This document shows, in pieces, positions 1 through 7,786 of a stretch of 64,000 nt of DNA. A program made the position numbers and the translations under genes. The notes under the pieces were generated by a model, which searched no databases, was not told the DNA's origin, and saw nothing but the letters and a program-made list of their open reading frames with translations. This DNA is from Pseudalkalibacillus decolorationis. Lineage in GTDB: Bacteria; Bacillota; Bacilli; Bacillales; Fictibacillaceae. The stretch spans positions 62,001 to 126,000 of the forward strand of contig NZ_JANHJQ010000013.1 in assembly GCF_024609785.1 (NCBI RefSeq), in the 5' to 3' direction. Numbering within the stretch: the stretch's first letter is position 1; every line of letters starts with the position of its first letter.

Positions 1-102
1 CTTACAGAGGTCTTATCAAATGAAGAGAACATTGACCGTCTGATCGCAGCCAATGATAGCGATCGTGTAATCGAATTGATCAATCAAAACGTAAAAGCTT
101 AA
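1..102 (+). CDS. PTS IIA component, C-terminal end only (ascorbate/mannitol-type EIIA)
   Basis: The first 33 codons in frame 1 run into a TAA stop at 100-102 and encode the tail LTEVLSNEENIDRLIAANDS followed by DRVIELINQNVKA. The gene starts before the window. A short IIA tail directly ahead of UlaB and UlaA homologues fits the UlaC/SgaA EIIA, which passes phosphate from HPr to the IIB cysteine. The family call rests mainly on gene order, since the catalytic His region is outside the window. The next SD (108-115) begins only a few bases after the stop, so the genes are cotranscribed. Confidence 0.7.
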   Translation, partial: LTEVLSNEENIDRLIAANDSDRVIELINQNVKA

Positions 103-123
103 AAATTAGAGGAGGAAATGGAA

Positions 124-390
124 ATGAAAAAAGTATTAGTTGTGTGTGGAAATGGTTTAGGGAGCAGCATGATCGTGGAGATGAATGTGAACGCTGCATT
201 AAAAGAAATGGGTAAAGAAGCTGATGTATCTCATACGGATCTTACAACAGCTAAAACAGAACAAGCTGATTTATTTCTAGGATCAGAGGACATTGTAGGA
301 AGTTTAGAAGATGGAAAGAAAAATATAGTCAAGCTTAAGAACTTAATGGATAAGAATGAGCTTCGTGAAGCACTAGAAAACAATTTGTAG
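124..390 (+). CDS. ulaB: PTS ascorbate-type transporter subunit IIB
   Basis: This 88-residue cytoplasmic IIB domain opens with MKKVLVVCGNGLGSS, the P-loop of the lactose/ascorbate IIB superfamily, with the phospho-accepting Cys at residue 8. It relays phosphate from IIA to the sugar bound by the IIC channel downstream. Two ATGs are available, at 118 and 124. The SD AGAGGAGG at 108-115 is only 2 nt from the first but about 8 nt from the second, so 124 is chosen. Length is normal for UlaB (about 90-100 aa). It lies between the IIA tail and IIC in one operon. Substrate (ascorbate versus another sugar acid) is inferred from family only. Confidence 0.87.
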   Translation: MKKVLVVCGNGLGSSMIVEMNVNAALKEMGKEADVSHTDLTTAKTEQADLFLGSEDIVGSLEDGKKNIVKLKNLMDKNELREALENNL

Positions 391-412
391 AGGTTGTTTA
401 AAAAGTCCGGAG
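388..412 (+). repeat. Fragment of the dispersed GTTNAAAAAGT repeat between IIB and IIC
   Basis: The bases GAGGTTGTTTAAAAAGTCCGG match, with one change in the core, the terminal inverted repeat of the 142-bp element at 29446-29587 read from its right end (AGGTTGTTCAAAAAGTA). Only one end is present here, so it looks like a remnant sitting inside the PTS operon just after the ulaB stop. Confidence 0.5.
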
Positions 413-447
413 GCTAATTTAAATTTGAAACGAAAGGGGCGTTACAC

Positions 448-1815
448 ATGGTTGATTTAATAATGAAGGATATTTTAGGTACGCCTGCTATTCTTGTTGG
501 ATTATTCGCATTTATAGGACTTATTGTGCAACGCAAAAATTCTGGGGATGTTGTATCAGGTACTCTTAAGACTGTAATGGGCTTTGTGATCCTTGGCGCA
601 GGTGCAGCGGTACTTGTACAATCGTTAGACAAGTTCAGTAGTATGTTCAATGAAGCCTTTACTGTAGATGGCGTCATACCGAACAATGAAGCGATCGTTG
701 CGTTAGCCCAAGAAAACTTTGGTACAGAAACAGCGATGATTATGTTGTTCGGTATGATTGTGAACATTATTTTAGCGCGTTTTACACCTTTCAAATATAT
801 CTTTTTAACAGGGCATCACACGATGTTCATGGCATGTCTGGTTGCTGTTATCTTAACAACTGGAGGAATGTCCGGTGTATCTATGGTCATAATCGGTTCT
901 ATTATTCTTGGTTCTTTAATGGTCCTTTCTCCAGCTATGCTACAACCATTCACTCGAAAAGTTACTGGTTCTGACGATTTTGCTATCGGTCACTTTGGGT
1001 CGATTGGTTATTTTGTATCGGCTATGGTTGGGAAGGCAGTTGGTAAGGGTTCGAAATCGACTGAAGAAATTAAAGTCCCTAAATCACTTGGATTTCTTCG
1101 CGATACATCCGTTTCAGTATCCTTAACGATGGTCATTCTCTTCTTCGTCGTTGCAGGTTTTGCAGGTCCTGGATTCGTTGAGGCAGAACTAAGCGGAGGG
1201 CAAAACTTCCTTGTGTTTGCCTTTATGCAAGGTCTTACTTTTGCGGCCGGTGTGTATATCATTCTTGCTGGGGTTCGAATGCTCCTTGGAGAGATTGTTC
1301 CTGCCTTTAAAGGGATTGCTGATAAAATCGTACCGAACGCTAAACCAGCGCTTGATTGTCCAGCTATTTTCCCGTTTGCGAGTAATGCCGTCATTATCGG
1401 ATTCCTCTGTAGCTTTATTGCTGGACTTGTGAGCATGCTGTTCCTACCACTATTAGGTTTAAGTGTTATCGTTCCTGGATTGGTACCTCACTTCTTCACA
1501 GGTGCAACAGCCGGTGTATTCGGAAATGCAACTGGTGGACGTAGAGGAGCAGTTATAGGTTCGATGGCTAATGGAGTAATGATCAGCTTCTTACCAGCAT
1601 TACTACTCCCAGTACTTGGATCCCTTGGTTTCAATGGGACAACGTTCGGAGATGCAGACTTTGGTGTTGTCGGGATTGTTCTGGGAAACCTTATCCGTCT
1701 AATTGAATCGAATATCCTTGTCGTCTTTGTAATATTTGGTTTACTAGCAATTCTGTTCTTGATAGGCTGGAAAACAAAGGCTAATGAGAATAGAAATAAT
1801 AATGAAGCAGCATAA
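448..1815 (+). CDS. ulaA: PTS ascorbate-type transporter subunit IIC (membrane channel)
   Basis: The 455-residue product is a polytopic membrane protein beginning MVDLIMKDILGTPAILVGL, typical of the UlaA/SgaT EIIC family (about 450-465 aa). It has roughly ten to eleven hydrophobic segments and the conserved glycine-rich stretches HFFTGATAGVFGNATGGRRG (about 345-365) and LGNLIRLIESN near the C-terminus. It translocates and phosphorylates its sugar-acid substrate together with IIA and IIB upstream. An SD (AAAGGGGCG) precedes the ATG. A stem-loop follows at 1864-1891. No ula catabolic gene lies downstream, so the transporter genes seem to close the operon here. Confidence 0.9.
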   Translation: MVDLIMKDILGTPAILVGLFAFIGLIVQRKNSGDVVSGTLKTVMGFVILGAGAAVLVQSLDKFSSMFNEAFTVDGVIPNNEAIVALAQENFGTETAMIMLFGMIVNIILARFTPFKYIFLTGHHTMFMACLVAVILTTGGMSGVSMVIIGSIILGSLMVLSPAMLQPFTRKVTGSDDFAIGHFGSIGYFVSAMVGKAVGKGSKSTEEIKVPKSLGFLRDTSVSVSLTMVILFFVVAGFAGPGFVEAELSGGQNFLVFAFMQGLTFAAGVYIILAGVRMLLGEIVPAFKGIADKIVPNAKPALDCPAIFPFASNAVIIGFLCSFIAGLVSMLFLPLLGLSVIVPGLVPHFFTGATAGVFGNATGGRRGAVIGSMANGVMISFLPALLLPVLGSLGFNGTTFGDADFGVVGIVLGNLIRLIESNILVVFVIFGLLAILFLIGWKTKANENRNNNEAA

Positions 1816-1863
1816 ATGGCAATAACATATTCGTACGCTTAAAGGTAGTGCGATTTATATGAA

Positions 1864-1891
1864 GAGGGCAGTCACATAAGTGTCTGCCCTC
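1864..1891 (+). terminator. Stem-loop after the ula operon
   Basis: GAGGGCAGTCAC-ATAA-GTGTCTGCCCTC forms a strong hairpin with one mismatch. There is no long T-run directly after it (CTCTCTAG), although a T-tract follows about 15 nt later. It is probably a terminator for the PTS operon. Confidence 0.6.
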
Positions 1892-1906
1892 CTCTCTAGT
1901 TGCATT

Positions 1907-1995
1907 TTTTTACACGTTAAGAAAGTATAAAAAATACTTTCTATAGTATAAGCGCAACTAAAGCGATCGCCTGCGCTAAGGCTTAGCGCTAGCCA
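1907..1995. repeat. Dispersed intergenic repeat, AAGAAAGTATAAA family, copy 1
   Basis: The segment carries ACACGTTAAGAAAGTATAAA and a self-complementary AAAGTATAAAAAATACTTT, then a GC-rich palindrome GCGCTAAGGCTTAGCGC (1973-1989). An almost identical first half, ACACGTTAAGAAAGTATAAA...TACTTTCTATA, recurs at 43569-43602. It lies between convergent operons and may also end transcription of the siderophore operon from the minus strand. Confidence 0.7.
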
Positions 1996-2003
1996 AGTTT
2001 TCT

Positions 2004-3011
2004 TTATTTTTTCAATAACAAATACATAAAGTAAGGTGCACCTATCATTGCGACCATGATTCCTGCAGGAATACCAGTAGGCTCAAGTATATTACGTCCG
2101 ATTGTATCTGCAAGCAATAACAACCATCCGCCGATCAGAATTGCAACAGGAATGAACATTTGATTTCTAGGCCCTACGATCGCTTTTGCAATATGCGGTG
2201 CCATGAGACCAATGAAGGCAATACCTCCAGTGACTGAAACGGCAGATGCTGCAAGTGCGACAGCGGCTAAAAGCATTACGATACGTTCCTTTTCAATTGA
2301 TACGCCTACTCCGATCGCCACAGGTTCGTTCAGCCCAAGAATATTCAATCGATTCGCCTTATATAAGGTAAATGGGATTAGTATAGCAAGCCATGGAAGG
2401 AGTGCCCATATAAAAGGCCAATCCGTACCCCAGATGTTTCCGGCTAACCATTTTGCGATGAAATCCACTTTTACTCGTTCGGCTGAGGATATTAAGACGA
2501 TCATGATCCCTGACAGTGCCATCGAAAATCCGACACCAATGAGGACTAACTTCACTGGTTGGAGCCCTGAGCTTTTATTATAAGAAAACACATAAATCAG
2601 GAATGTGGTTAATATGGCACCGATAAATGCGACAAGTGGAAGCATGTAAACAAAAGAACCTGCATCTATTGGGAAAAACAGAAAGAAAACGGTAATCGCA
2701 ACACCTGCTCCAGAGTTGATCCCGATGATCCCTGGATCTGCTAAATCATTTCGTGTGATCCCTTGTAAAATCGCACCAGATACAGCAAGTGCCATGCCAG
2801 CTAACACAGTGATCAAAATTCGGGGCAAGCGAATCTCAAATAGGACAAAGTTTTCTTTAAACGTCCCTTGACCGAGAAGGGTAGGAAAGAGCCTGTCATA
2901 AGTAAGTGAGGCATATCCCATTCCTGTGCCAATAACGAATGTAATCGCAATGAGTGCAAGAAGAACAATAATCGTGATGCGTTGCTTTCGAATTACTGCA
3001 GGATTAATCAT
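2004..3011 (-). CDS. Siderophore ABC transporter permease, FecCD family (second permease)
   Basis: The 335-residue protein has about ten membrane segments and the FecCD hallmarks: RLPRILITVLAGMALAVSGA near residue 50, LADPGIIGINSGAG near 95, and GGIAFIGLMAPHIAK near 265. It pairs with the adjacent permease to form the inner-membrane channel of a type II importer for Fe(III)-siderophore. Its start overlaps the upstream permease stop by 4 nt (ATGA), showing translational coupling. It is the last gene of the Fur-boxed operon 5888 to 2004. Exact siderophore cannot be told from the sequence. Confidence 0.93.
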   Translation of the reverse strand: MINPAVIRKQRITIIVLLALIAITFVIGTGMGYASLTYDRLFPTLLGQGTFKENFVLFEIRLPRILITVLAGMALAVSGAILQGITRNDLADPGIIGINSGAGVAITVFFLFFPIDAGSFVYMLPLVAFIGAILTTFLIYVFSYNKSSGLQPVKLVLIGVGFSMALSGIMIVLISSAERVKVDFIAKWLAGNIWGTDWPFIWALLPWLAILIPFTLYKANRLNILGLNEPVAIGVGVSIEKERIVMLLAAVALAASAVSVTGGIAFIGLMAPHIAKAIVGPRNQMFIPVAILIGGWLLLLADTIGRNILEPTGIPAGIMVAMIGAPYFMYLLLKK

Positions 3012-4015
3012 GAGAAAGCCTTACCTCCTTTTCGAACAATGAATAGGAAGAAAGGAAGACCCAACATCGAAACAATGGCCGCAACAGGTGTTTCATACGG
3101 TGCATTGATTGTACGGCTAAGTGTGTCTGCTAGCAGCATGAAGGATGCCCCTAAAACTGCAGACATCGGCAAAATCGCGCGGTAATCTGTTCCGACTATC
3201 CCTCGAACGATATGCGGAACCATCAAACCGATGAAGGCCATATTGCCGACAAGGGCAACGGATGCACCAGCGAGCAGGATGATGACAACAAAAAGAACGG
3301 CTTTGATTTGTGTGATCTTTTGTCCTAATCCAACTGCAACTTCTTCGTTCAAACTAAGTATCGTTAGCTGTCTTGAAAGGACTAGAGAAATCAATATGCC
3401 GATCGAAATAAATGGTATAAGGACTTGAAGTTGATTCCATGTCGTTCCGATAATGCCTCCAGCAGTCCACATCGATACATCTTTTGAAATTTTAAAATAA
3501 ATACCAATACCTTCTGCAATCGCATAAAGAAAGGCAGAAACTGCAGCCCCTGCTAATACAATACGAAAAGGGGAGAAGCCGCCTCTTCTCATTGTACCCA
3601 TTCCAAATACCATAATTGCTCCTACCGCCGCTCCAATAAAACAAGCAATCATAATACCGAAGTAATTCGCAGCAGGTATAAACGCTATGGTAACGGCAAG
3701 TGCCGCATTAGCACCAGCAGTTAGCCCAAGTAAGCCTGGGTCAGCAAGCGGGTTTCTTGTAATCCCTTGCATGATCGCACCGGAAACCGAAAGTGCCGCT
3801 CCAACAAAAATGGCTCCAATTTCTCGTGGTAAGCGAATTTCACGGATCATCAATGTCGTATCGGTTAACGTCTGTGATGTCAGTGCGAGCAAAACGTCCT
3901 TCGTACTCGTATCGGCTGCCCCTAATACCATTGCAACGATGAAAGATCCGACGAACACAAATACGCTCAGGACCAGCTTTAAGATGAATGAAATTGTTTT
4001 TGGTTGTTGAGTCAT
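3008..4015 (-). CDS. Siderophore ABC transporter permease, FecCD family (first permease)
   Basis: This 335-residue paralogue of the next permease has the same layout: REIRLPREIGAIFVGAALSV near 60, PLADPGLLGLTAGANA near 95, and GNMAFIGLMVPHIVRGIVG near 270. It forms the heterodimeric membrane channel with the 2004-3011 product. It is separated from the binding-protein gene by 147 nt that hold a large inverted repeat, so its expression level may differ from that of the lipoprotein. FhuB/FhuG and FeuB/FeuC are the nearest named relatives in family terms. Confidence 0.93.
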   Translation of the reverse strand: MTQQPKTISFILKLVLSVFVFVGSFIVAMVLGAADTSTKDVLLALTSQTLTDTTLMIREIRLPREIGAIFVGAALSVSGAIMQGITRNPLADPGLLGLTAGANAALAVTIAFIPAANYFGIMIACFIGAAVGAIMVFGMGTMRRGGFSPFRIVLAGAAVSAFLYAIAEGIGIYFKISKDVSMWTAGGIIGTTWNQLQVLIPFISIGILISLVLSRQLTILSLNEEVAVGLGQKITQIKAVLFVVIILLAGASVALVGNMAFIGLMVPHIVRGIVGTDYRAILPMSAVLGASFMLLADTLSRTINAPYETPVAAIVSMLGLPFFLFIVRKGGKAFS

Positions 4016-4052
4016 GAGAATCGCAACTTTCTTATAATGAAATATTAGAAAA

Positions 4053-4151
4053 GGATGACTCAGTCACGGAGTCAGGCTCTAACACAACATTTTGCAACTC
4101 CTTGCCTATATGTTGTGTCACATGGGAGAGCCAGACACCTATGAGTCACCC
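4053..4151. repeat. Long imperfect inverted repeat between binding protein and permease genes
   Basis: Three nested complementary blocks pair across the segment: GATGACTCA with TGAGTCACC, GAGTCAGGCTCT with GGAGAGCCAGACACC, and AACACAACAT with ATGTTGTGT. The whole folds into one cruciform-like stem of about 100 nt. There is no U-tract on the minus strand after it. A palindrome between the first, highly needed lipoprotein gene and the permeases fits an mRNA-stabilising or attenuating element, or a dispersed REP-type repeat. Confidence 0.65.
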
Positions 4152-4162
4152 TCTGCAACATA

Positions 4163-5092
4163 TTACTTGCCAAGAAATGCTTCTTTAAAGAAATCCAGCT
4201 GATACTCTAATGTGATCGGATCGTTGAAATAGAATTCCTTCGCATTCACTTCAAATACTCGGTCATTTTTAACGGCTGGAATGTTCTTATACGTTTCAGT
4301 TTCTTGGAATGAATTATCTGTGCCTGGGTTTTTACTGAAAATGATATAGTCTCCTGCATATTCAGATAGAACTTCGGGTGATAGGGCATAATAGCCTTGT
4401 TCGAGTGCTGCTTCTTTCACTTTTTCAGGCATTTTCAATTTCATTTCTTGATACAAAATTTCAGTTCCACGTCCCCAGTTGTCACCGAAGACGTAAAGTT
4501 GCTTTTCAAAGTTTTCGATTACAGAAACGGTTGCATCTTCACCAATTTTAGCTTTAATGTCTTCTCCAGCTGCTTTGGCACGTTTTTTGAAATCTTCGAC
4601 CCAACTTTTTGCTTCTTCTTCTTTATTTAGTAGTTTTCCTATTTCGATGTGCTGGGTTAAATAATCGACTTTTCCGTATGTAAACGTAACAGTCGGAGCA
4701 ATTTCCTTCAATTTATCAACGTTTTTAATATTCGATAATCCAATGATTAAATCTGGATCCAGTTCAATGATTTTTTCTAAGTTCTCATCTGTAACTTCTT
4801 CAACATCTTTCAATTCTTCTTCAAAATTTGGATTCATTTTAGACCAGGAATCTACACCAACAAGATTGACGTCTAAAGACATTACATTTCCAGCGAAAGT
4901 CGAAAGGACGATAACACGTTTAGGATCAGCAGGAACTTCCACCGGTCCATTTTCAGATTGGTATGTAATCGTATTTGATTTGTTTTCTTCATTACCTTTT
5001 GAATTGTTGCTTCCTTCTTCTGATGAACCACTGCTACAAGCACTAATAAGTAGAACCAACAAGAGTGCGAATGGGATCAATCGTTTTTTCAT
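4163..5092 (-). CDS. Iron-siderophore ABC transporter substrate-binding lipoprotein
   Basis: The 309-residue product starts MKKRLIPFALLLVLLISACS, a lipoprotein signal with lipobox LISAC and lipidated Cys19. A Ser/Gly/Asn-rich linker follows, then a class III (helical-backbone) binding domain with PADPKRVIVLSTFAGNVMSL and LDPDLIIGLSNI. It would sit on the outer face of the membrane and hand ferric siderophore to the two FecCD permeases. An AAAGGAGAAAAC SD lies before the ATG. The start lies 50 nt inside the end of the ATPase gene, an unusually long overlap. Closest family in B. subtilis terms: FhuD/YclQ/FeuA-like; the ligand is not decided. Confidence 0.92.
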   Translation of the reverse strand: MKKRLIPFALLLVLLISACSSGSSEEGSNNSKGNEENKSNTITYQSENGPVEVPADPKRVIVLSTFAGNVMSLDVNLVGVDSWSKMNPNFEEELKDVEEVTDENLEKIIELDPDLIIGLSNIKNVDKLKEIAPTVTFTYGKVDYLTQHIEIGKLLNKEEEAKSWVEDFKKRAKAAGEDIKAKIGEDATVSVIENFEKQLYVFGDNWGRGTEILYQEMKLKMPEKVKEAALEQGYYALSPEVLSEYAGDYIIFSKNPGTDNSFQETETYKNIPAVKNDRVFEVNAKEFYFNDPITLEYQLDFFKEAFLGK

Positions 5093-5888
5093 ATTTGTTT
5101 TCTCCTTTTAGTAAGTTGTATGTGAAACACATCGGCTTATTTGTTCGGGGGTCTCGACCGATTTCAGCATCAATTTGAAAGACATCTTTTAGAACGTCGT
5201 GCGTAATAACCTCTTCATAGTCGCCTGCTTTCACGATTTGTCCGTCCTTTAGAGCGATGATATAGTCAGCAAAACGGGCAGCTTGGTTTAAATCATGAAG
5301 AACCATGATGATCGTACGTTCTTCTTGGACATTCAGGTCTTGTAATAGTTCCAAAACCTCTAGTTGATGAGCCATATCCAAATAGGTGGTAGGTTCATCA
5401 AGGAAGATGATCTCCGTTTCCTGTGCAAGCGCCATTGCAATCCAAACACGTTGGCGTTGGCCGCCTGATAAGGAATCTACTGGACGGTACTTGTAATCTA
5501 TCGTTCCAGTAACTTCAAGAGCCCAATCAATCACCTCGTAATCTTTTTTCGTTAAACGTCCGAATCCTTTCTGATAGGGGAAACGGCCGTAGGATACGAG
5601 TTCACCAACCGTTAATCCACTTGCACTTTCCGGTGTTTGGGGAAGGATCGCCATTTTCTTAGCGAGCAGCTTCGTATTTTCTGTAGTGATATTTCCTCCA
5701 TCTAAAATAACCGATCCGGATTGATGTGAAATGATACGAGTAATAGCTTTCAATAAGGTGGATTTACCGCAACCATTCGGACCGATAATTGTGGTGATTT
5801 TTTTATCGGGAATTTCTACGCTGAGATCTTTGACAATTAAACGTTCACCATAGCCGATATTCAAGTCTTCCGTAAATAGGCGAACCAT
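5043..5888 (-). CDS. Iron-siderophore ABC transporter ATP-binding protein
   Basis: The 281-residue ATPase shows Walker A GPNGCGKST (36-44), signature LSGGQRQR, Walker B IIFLDEPTTYLD and switch His in MVLHDLNQAAR. It powers the FecCD permeases encoded downstream, as in the FecE/FhuC/YusV family. The reading frame stays open further upstream, but ATG 5888 is preceded by GGGGGT at good spacing, while earlier ATGs lie in the Fur box/promoter region. The C-terminus runs past the usual end (about 260 aa) with a tail ending IRTLVGSTY, and this tail is what overlaps the binding-protein gene. It is the first gene of the operon. Confidence 0.92.
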   Translation of the reverse strand: MVRLFTEDLNIGYGERLIVKDLSVEIPDKKITTIIGPNGCGKSTLLKAITRIISHQSGSVILDGGNITTENTKLLAKKMAILPQTPESASGLTVGELVSYGRFPYQKGFGRLTKKDYEVIDWALEVTGTIDYKYRPVDSLSGGQRQRVWIAMALAQETEIIFLDEPTTYLDMAHQLEVLELLQDLNVQEERTIIMVLHDLNQAARFADYIIALKDGQIVKAGDYEEVITHDVLKDVFQIDAEIGRDPRTNKPMCFTYNLLKGENKYEKTIDPIRTLVGSTY

Positions 5889-5922
5889 ATATTTAACCCC
5901 CATTAATTGAAAATATGTATCA

Positions 5923-5951
5923 TTGATAATGATTATCAGTATCGATAACAA
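5923..5951 (-). promoter_or_regulatory. Fur-repressed promoter of the siderophore operon
   Basis: TGATAATGATTATCA at 5924-5938 is a perfect 7-1-7 inverted repeat matching the Bacillus Fur box. On the minus strand it overlaps a plausible sigma-A promoter, TTGTTA (5951-5946), 17 nt, TATCAA (5928-5923). Iron-loaded Fur bound here would block RNA polymerase. The start codon lies about 35 nt downstream. Confidence 0.88.
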
Positions 5952-5994
5952 TATTAACTATAAGGTTATATATTTCTAATGTCAACCTTTTTTA

Positions 5995-6155
5995 GGGGGT
6001 ACGAAAGTATAAAGTTTTGCTGCATAGAAGCAATGTCTAGCTGAAGCGCCCAGGTACTCGAGGTCGCTTCGATTTCTGACATCACGATGGAAAACGCGTT
6101 CTTGTCCAGAAATCTCCAGCGCTTTTCGTACCTAAACAGGGCGCTTCCGCTTTTC
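5995..6155. repeat. Dispersed GC-rich intergenic repeat, copy 1 (CTAGCT-AGCGCCCAG family)
   Basis: The unit reads ACGAAAGTATAAAGTTTTG, CATAGAAGCAATGTCTAGCT, GAAGCGCCCAGG, then about 80 variable bases, and ends AACAGGGCGCTTCCGCTTTTC. AGCGCCC and GGGCGCT pair to close a long hairpin. The neighbouring segment 6163-6316 has the same plan, so this is a repeated element and not a gene, although short ORFs cross it. Confidence 0.8.
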
Positions 6156-6162
6156 TTGAAAG

Positions 6163-6316
6163 GTAAGAAAGTATAAAATTTTGTAGGCATAGAAGTGATG
6201 TCTAGCTCCAGCGCCCAGCCACTTGAATCACTTCAGTCCTCCTGCGGCGGCAACAGCCTCCTCGTCGGTCTTCCAGTGGCCTTCGTTGCTAAACAGGGCG
6301 CTTGCGCTTTTCATGT
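6163..6316. repeat. Dispersed GC-rich intergenic repeat, copy 2
   Basis: It has the same order as copy 1: AAGAAAGTATAAAATTTTG, CATAGAAGTGATGTCTAGCT, CCAGCGCCCAGCCACTTG, CACTTCAGTCCTCCTGCGGC, and AACAGGGCGCTTGCGCTTTT. The head-to-tail pair occupies the stretch 5952-6327 between two divergent Fur-controlled promoters. A partial, diverged copy is at 37717-37785. Confidence 0.8.
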
Positions 6317-6327
6317 TGGAAAAACTA

Positions 6328-6375
6328 TTGAACAATTGTATGAGAAAGTGTATATTTAATTGAGAATGATAATCA
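6328..6375 (+). promoter_or_regulatory. Sigma-A promoter with Fur box ahead of ycgT
   Basis: TTGAAC (6328-6333), 17 nt, TATATT (6351-6356) form a good sigma-A promoter. TGAGAATGATAATCA (6361-6375) matches the 7-1-7 Fur box at 13 of 15 positions and lies over the expected transcription start, so iron repression is predicted. The ATG is at 6406 with SD AAGGGGTG. Confidence 0.82.
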
Positions 6376-6405
6376 ATTACATTTGGTTATAAGGGGTGAA
6401 CGGAA

Positions 6406-7470
6406 ATGGATAAGCATGAGGTTTATGATGTAACTGTGATTGGAGGGGGGCCTGCGGGACTTTACTCAACTTTTTATAGTGGACTCAGAGAAATGAAAAC
6501 TAAAGTTATTGAGTATCAATCACAATTAGGTGGTAAAATACATGTGTATCCCGAGAAAATGATTTGGGACGTTGGTGGGCTGACGCCTATTACGGGAGAA
6601 AAATTAATCCAACAGCTCGTGGCTCAGGGACTAACATTTGATCCAACCGTAGTTTTAAATGAAAAAATAGACTCGATGACACGCAATGAAGAAGGTGTTT
6701 TCGTATTACATGCTGCATCCGGGCAAAAACATCTTTCAAAAACAGTTATCGTTGCTGTTGGTGGTGGAATCTTGAACCCTCAAAAACTAGAAATAGAAGG
6801 TGCAGAACGATTTGAGGTATCTAACCTAAATTATACAGTGAAGTCTTTAAAACGGTTTAAAGACAAAACGGTGATCATTTCAGGTGGTGGGAATTCAGCG
6901 ATAGATTGGGCTAATGAGTTAGAAGCCGTCGCCAAAAAAGTGTATTTAACCTATAGAAAAGATGCTTTAACAGGACATGAATCACAAGCAACGCAACTAA
7001 TGAACAGTTCTATTGATTGTTTCTTTAATTCTTCGATTACTAAACTAGTAGCTGATGTGAATCATGAAGTCATTGAACGTGTTGAACTTACTAATAATAA
7101 ATCAGGTGAGGCTTCATATTTATTAGTTGATGAAGTGATTATTAATCATGGGTATGAGCGTGATACGACATTACTCGAAAATAGTGGAATTGAAGTTGAA
7201 ATTGCAGATCATTATTTTATTGCAGGTAGTGCTAACAGTGAATCATCAGTAGAAGGCCTTTATGCTGCTGGAGATATTCTAAAGCACGATGGGAAATTGA
7301 ATCTGATAGCTGGCGCTTTTCAGGACGCAGCTAATGCTGTGAACAAAGCAAAAAAATATATTCAGCCCAACGCGAATCAAGTCGCTATGGTGTCATCACA
7401 TAATGAAGTCTTTAAAAAGCGTAATAGAAAACTAGTTGAAAGCATGATGAAGTATCCGTATGGTATTTAA
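6406..7470 (+). CDS. ycgT: Ferredoxin--NADP(+) reductase, thioredoxin-reductase type (YcgT-like)
   Basis: The 354-residue flavoprotein has an N-terminal FAD-binding GGGPAG (13-18), a second nucleotide site VIISGGGNSAIDWA near 160-175 for NADPH, and AGDILKHDGKLNLIAGAFQD near the C-terminus that closes over FAD. The CxxC redox pair of thioredoxin reductase is absent, which places it in the TrxR-like ferredoxin/flavodoxin-NADP reductase family (YumC/YcgT). Its Fur-boxed promoter matches the iron-regulated paralogue YcgT. It likely reduces ferredoxin, or iron released from siderophores, in the cytoplasm. It is monocistronic and ends at a strong terminator. Confidence 0.88.
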   Translation: MDKHEVYDVTVIGGGPAGLYSTFYSGLREMKTKVIEYQSQLGGKIHVYPEKMIWDVGGLTPITGEKLIQQLVAQGLTFDPTVVLNEKIDSMTRNEEGVFVLHAASGQKHLSKTVIVAVGGGILNPQKLEIEGAERFEVSNLNYTVKSLKRFKDKTVIISGGGNSAIDWANELEAVAKKVYLTYRKDALTGHESQATQLMNSSIDCFFNSSITKLVADVNHEVIERVELTNNKSGEASYLLVDEVIINHGYERDTTLLENSGIEVEIADHYFIAGSANSESSVEGLYAAGDILKHDGKLNLIAGAFQDAANAVNKAKKYIQPNANQVAMVSSHNEVFKKRNRKLVESMMKYPYGI

Positions 7471-7479
7471 ATAGATGAG

Positions 7480-7520
7480 AAAACAGTCACTTTCCTTTAT
7501 ATAAGGAGAGTGACTGTTTT
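7480..7520. terminator. Bidirectional Rho-independent terminator after ycgT
   Basis: AAAACAGTCACT...AGTGACTGTTTT forms a stem of about 16 pairs with an A-tract before and T-tract after, so it works in both directions. Confidence 0.9.
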
Positions 7521-7524
7521 GCGA

Positions 7525-7693
7525 TTATAAAAAAGAAGTTAAGGATCAGCTTTTGAATAAGAAAAGCAGTTCATTTGAATACCATTACGTGAAGAGTGAA
7601 ATAGATAAGGGTCAAGATTTTTCGAAAATATACCTACCTACTCTACTGCAGAACTCGGGGAGAATGGATACCACTACATTATTAACATATTAA
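7525..7693 (+). pseudogene. Start-less ORF remnant downstream of ycgT
   Basis: A frame open from 7525 to a TAA at 7691-7693 encodes about 55 residues including VKDQLLNKKSSSFEYHYVKS and DFSKIYLPTLLQNSG, with ordinary protein-like composition but no start codon or SD. It may be the tail of a lost gene. I do not recognise the family. The rest of 7471-7786 holds only the terminator and the end region of the next minus-strand gene. Confidence 0.3.
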
Positions 7694-7786
7694 GTATAGT
7701 ATATCGGTAATATTCATCCAAAGAATTGGCTTACAGAACGAAAACTATTGCACCGGGGTGAGAGTTTTACCACCGCGGTTCCTTGT

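Noticed and set aside
414-794. 126-aa minus-strand ORF over ulaA
   Set aside because: Antisense shadow of a well-supported membrane protein gene.
5966-6190. 74-aa ORF on the minus strand
   Set aside because: It lies wholly within the GC-rich intergenic repeat and its sequence recurs in the neighbouring copy.
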